A stretch of 14,707 nucleotides of DNA from Comamonadaceae bacterium (GTDB taxonomy: Bacteria; Pseudomonadota; Gammaproteobacteria; Burkholderiales; Burkholderiaceae_C), in contig CANGOY010000019.1 in NCBI GenBank assembly GCA_947455585.1, positions 1-14,707 on the forward strand. The letters run 5' to 3'. Shown here piece after piece: positions 13,878 through 14,707 of the stretch; the first letter of the stretch is position 1, and every line of letters starts with the position of its first letter. The translations under genes and the position numbers were made by a program. The notes below the pieces were generated by a model. The model saw nothing but the letters and a program-made list of their open reading frames with translations. It did no database searches and was not told the origin of the DNA.

Positions 13878-14707
13878 GCTGAGGCTCCTTCAGACATTTC
13901 ACGGGTACGCATTTGTGCCAGCTTGTAGCGCAAGGTGCGTGGGCTGATGCCCAACTTGGCAGCTGCTTCCATGCGGCTGTCGGTGCTTTGAATGGCGGCC
14001 ATGATGACTTGCAACTCACTGGCTTTTACAGCGCTGTCCAAGTTCACGGGTGCTGCTGGCTCTTCGCGCATTTCAATCGGTGCCACTGGCGCCGCTGCAT
14101 ATGACTGCGCGTGGCTGTAATAAGTCGGTGCTGACGCTGCGGGCATGGCTGTCGCCACAGGTGCAGCCGCTGGTGCTTCCATCACGGCTTGCGGCAGGGC
14201 TGCGGCAATGGCTGGCATGGCTTGCTGGTCCATCTGTGCATCGTCAAACATCAAGTGCGCTGGGCTGATGGTGCGGCCACCGCTCAGCACCACGGCACGT
14301 TGCACCACGTTTTCGAGTTCGCGCACATTGCCGGGCCATGGGTAGCTTTGCAACATCACTTGGGCCTCAGGTGTGACAGTGAAAGGCAAACCACCTTTGA
14401 CATGACGAGCCAAAGACTGAGCCACCAAAGGCACGATGTCGGCTGGACGGTCTTTCAAGGGCTGAATGCGCAAGCGGAAGGTGCTGATACGGAAATACAA
14501 GTCTTCGCGGAATTCGCGTTGCTCAATGGCCAGCTTCAAATCTTTGTTGGTGGCTGCGATCACGCGCACATCGAGGTCAATAGTGCCTTCGCCGCCCAAA
14601 CGGTTGAGTTTTTTCTCTTGCAAGACGCGCAGCAACTTGGCTTGCAAGTTCATTGGCATCTCGCCAATCTCGTCCAAGAAAATCGTGCCGCCCTCGGCTT
14701 GTTCAAA
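13874..14707 (-). CDS. fleR: Sigma-54-dependent flagellar activator FleR/FlrC-like, C-terminal part
   Basis: The last 277 residues are present and the gene continues past the right edge. They begin in the AAA+ domain of a sigma-54 activator: a Walker B segment FEQAEGGTIFLDEIGEMP, sensor I VRVIAATNKDL, arginine-finger region FREDLYFRI, and sensor II WPGNVRELENV. A long Ala/Pro-rich linker (about fragment residues 160-220) leads to a Fis-type helix-turn-helix (EAAAKLGISPRTLRYKLAQM). Direct placement before fliE matches Pseudomonas fleR and Vibrio flrC, the response regulator that activates mid-class flagellar promoters. The receiver domain and GAFTGA loop are out of view, so another NtrC-type regulator cannot be fully excluded. 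It overlaps fliE by four bases. Confidence 0.88.
   Translation of the reverse strand, partial: FEQAEGGTIFLDEIGEMPMNLQAKLLRVLQEKKLNRLGGEGTIDLDVRVIAATNKDLKLAIEQREFREDLYFRISTFRLRIQPLKDRPADIVPLVAQSLARHVKGGLPFTVTPEAQVMLQSYPWPGNVRELENVVQRAVVLSGGRTISPAHLMFDDAQMDQQAMPAIAAALPQAVMEAPAAAPVATAMPAASAPTYYSHAQSYAAAPVAPIEMREEPAAPVNLDSAVKASELQVIMAAIQSTDSRMEAAAKLGISPRTLRYKLAQMRTREMSEGASA

Overview
The window is a stretch of a polar-type flagellar gene cluster, read almost entirely on the minus strand, from what is most likely a betaproteobacterium of the order Burkholderiales (Comamonadaceae-like). That assignment rests on moderate G+C, the overall protein style and a small secreted protein of the 'surface-adhesin E' kind that is common in that group. 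It is an inference from reading, not a database result. The gene order resembles the Pseudomonas/Vibrio scheme, in which a sigma-54 activator (FleR/FlrC) sits directly before fliE.

Layout in the direction of transcription (right to left). Block 1, 14707 to 6493: the C-terminal part of a FleR/FlrC-like sigma-54 activator, then fliE, fliF, fliG, fliH, an unnamed membrane-protein gene, fliI and fliJ. These are packed with 4-14 nt overlaps or gaps of 12-23 nt. Block 2, 5336 to 6492 on the plus strand: a secreted Adhesin_E-like protein and a SAM-methyltransferase-like protein, running into fliJ with directly abutting stop codons. Block 3, 5310 to 1: a good sigma-54 promoter, then fliO, fliP, fliQ, fliR, flhB, a gene for a membrane-anchored SPOR-domain protein, a gene for a small acidic coiled-coil protein, and the first 14 codons of another gene cut by the window edge. 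The genes fliK, fliL, fliM and fliN, which often lie between fliJ and fliO, are absent here, and the two plus-strand genes occupy that place.

Together the minus-strand genes build the flagellar base. FliE/FliF/FliG form the MS-ring, rod junction and switch. FliH/FliI/FliJ form the export ATPase complex. FliO/P/Q/R/FlhB form the membrane export gate. FleR/FlrC would activate sigma-54 promoters such as the one found before fliO.

The most notable observation is the 216-residue protein encoded between fliH and fliI (8262-8912). It looks like a FliF stripped of its whole periplasmic ring-building part. It keeps a copy of FliF's second membrane helix, a long Glu/Pro/Val/Ala linker and a second copy of the FliF C-terminal FliG-binding tail. 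It has its own strong ribosome-binding site. FliF here is itself enlarged (717 residues) by an alanine-rich helical insertion just before the FliG-binding tail, and FliH is about twice its usual length with 14 glycines spaced exactly every fourth residue. The SPOR protein after flhB has an N-terminal domain that reads like a AAA+ fold without its nucleotide-binding motifs. These suggest a flagellar base with extra or altered parts.
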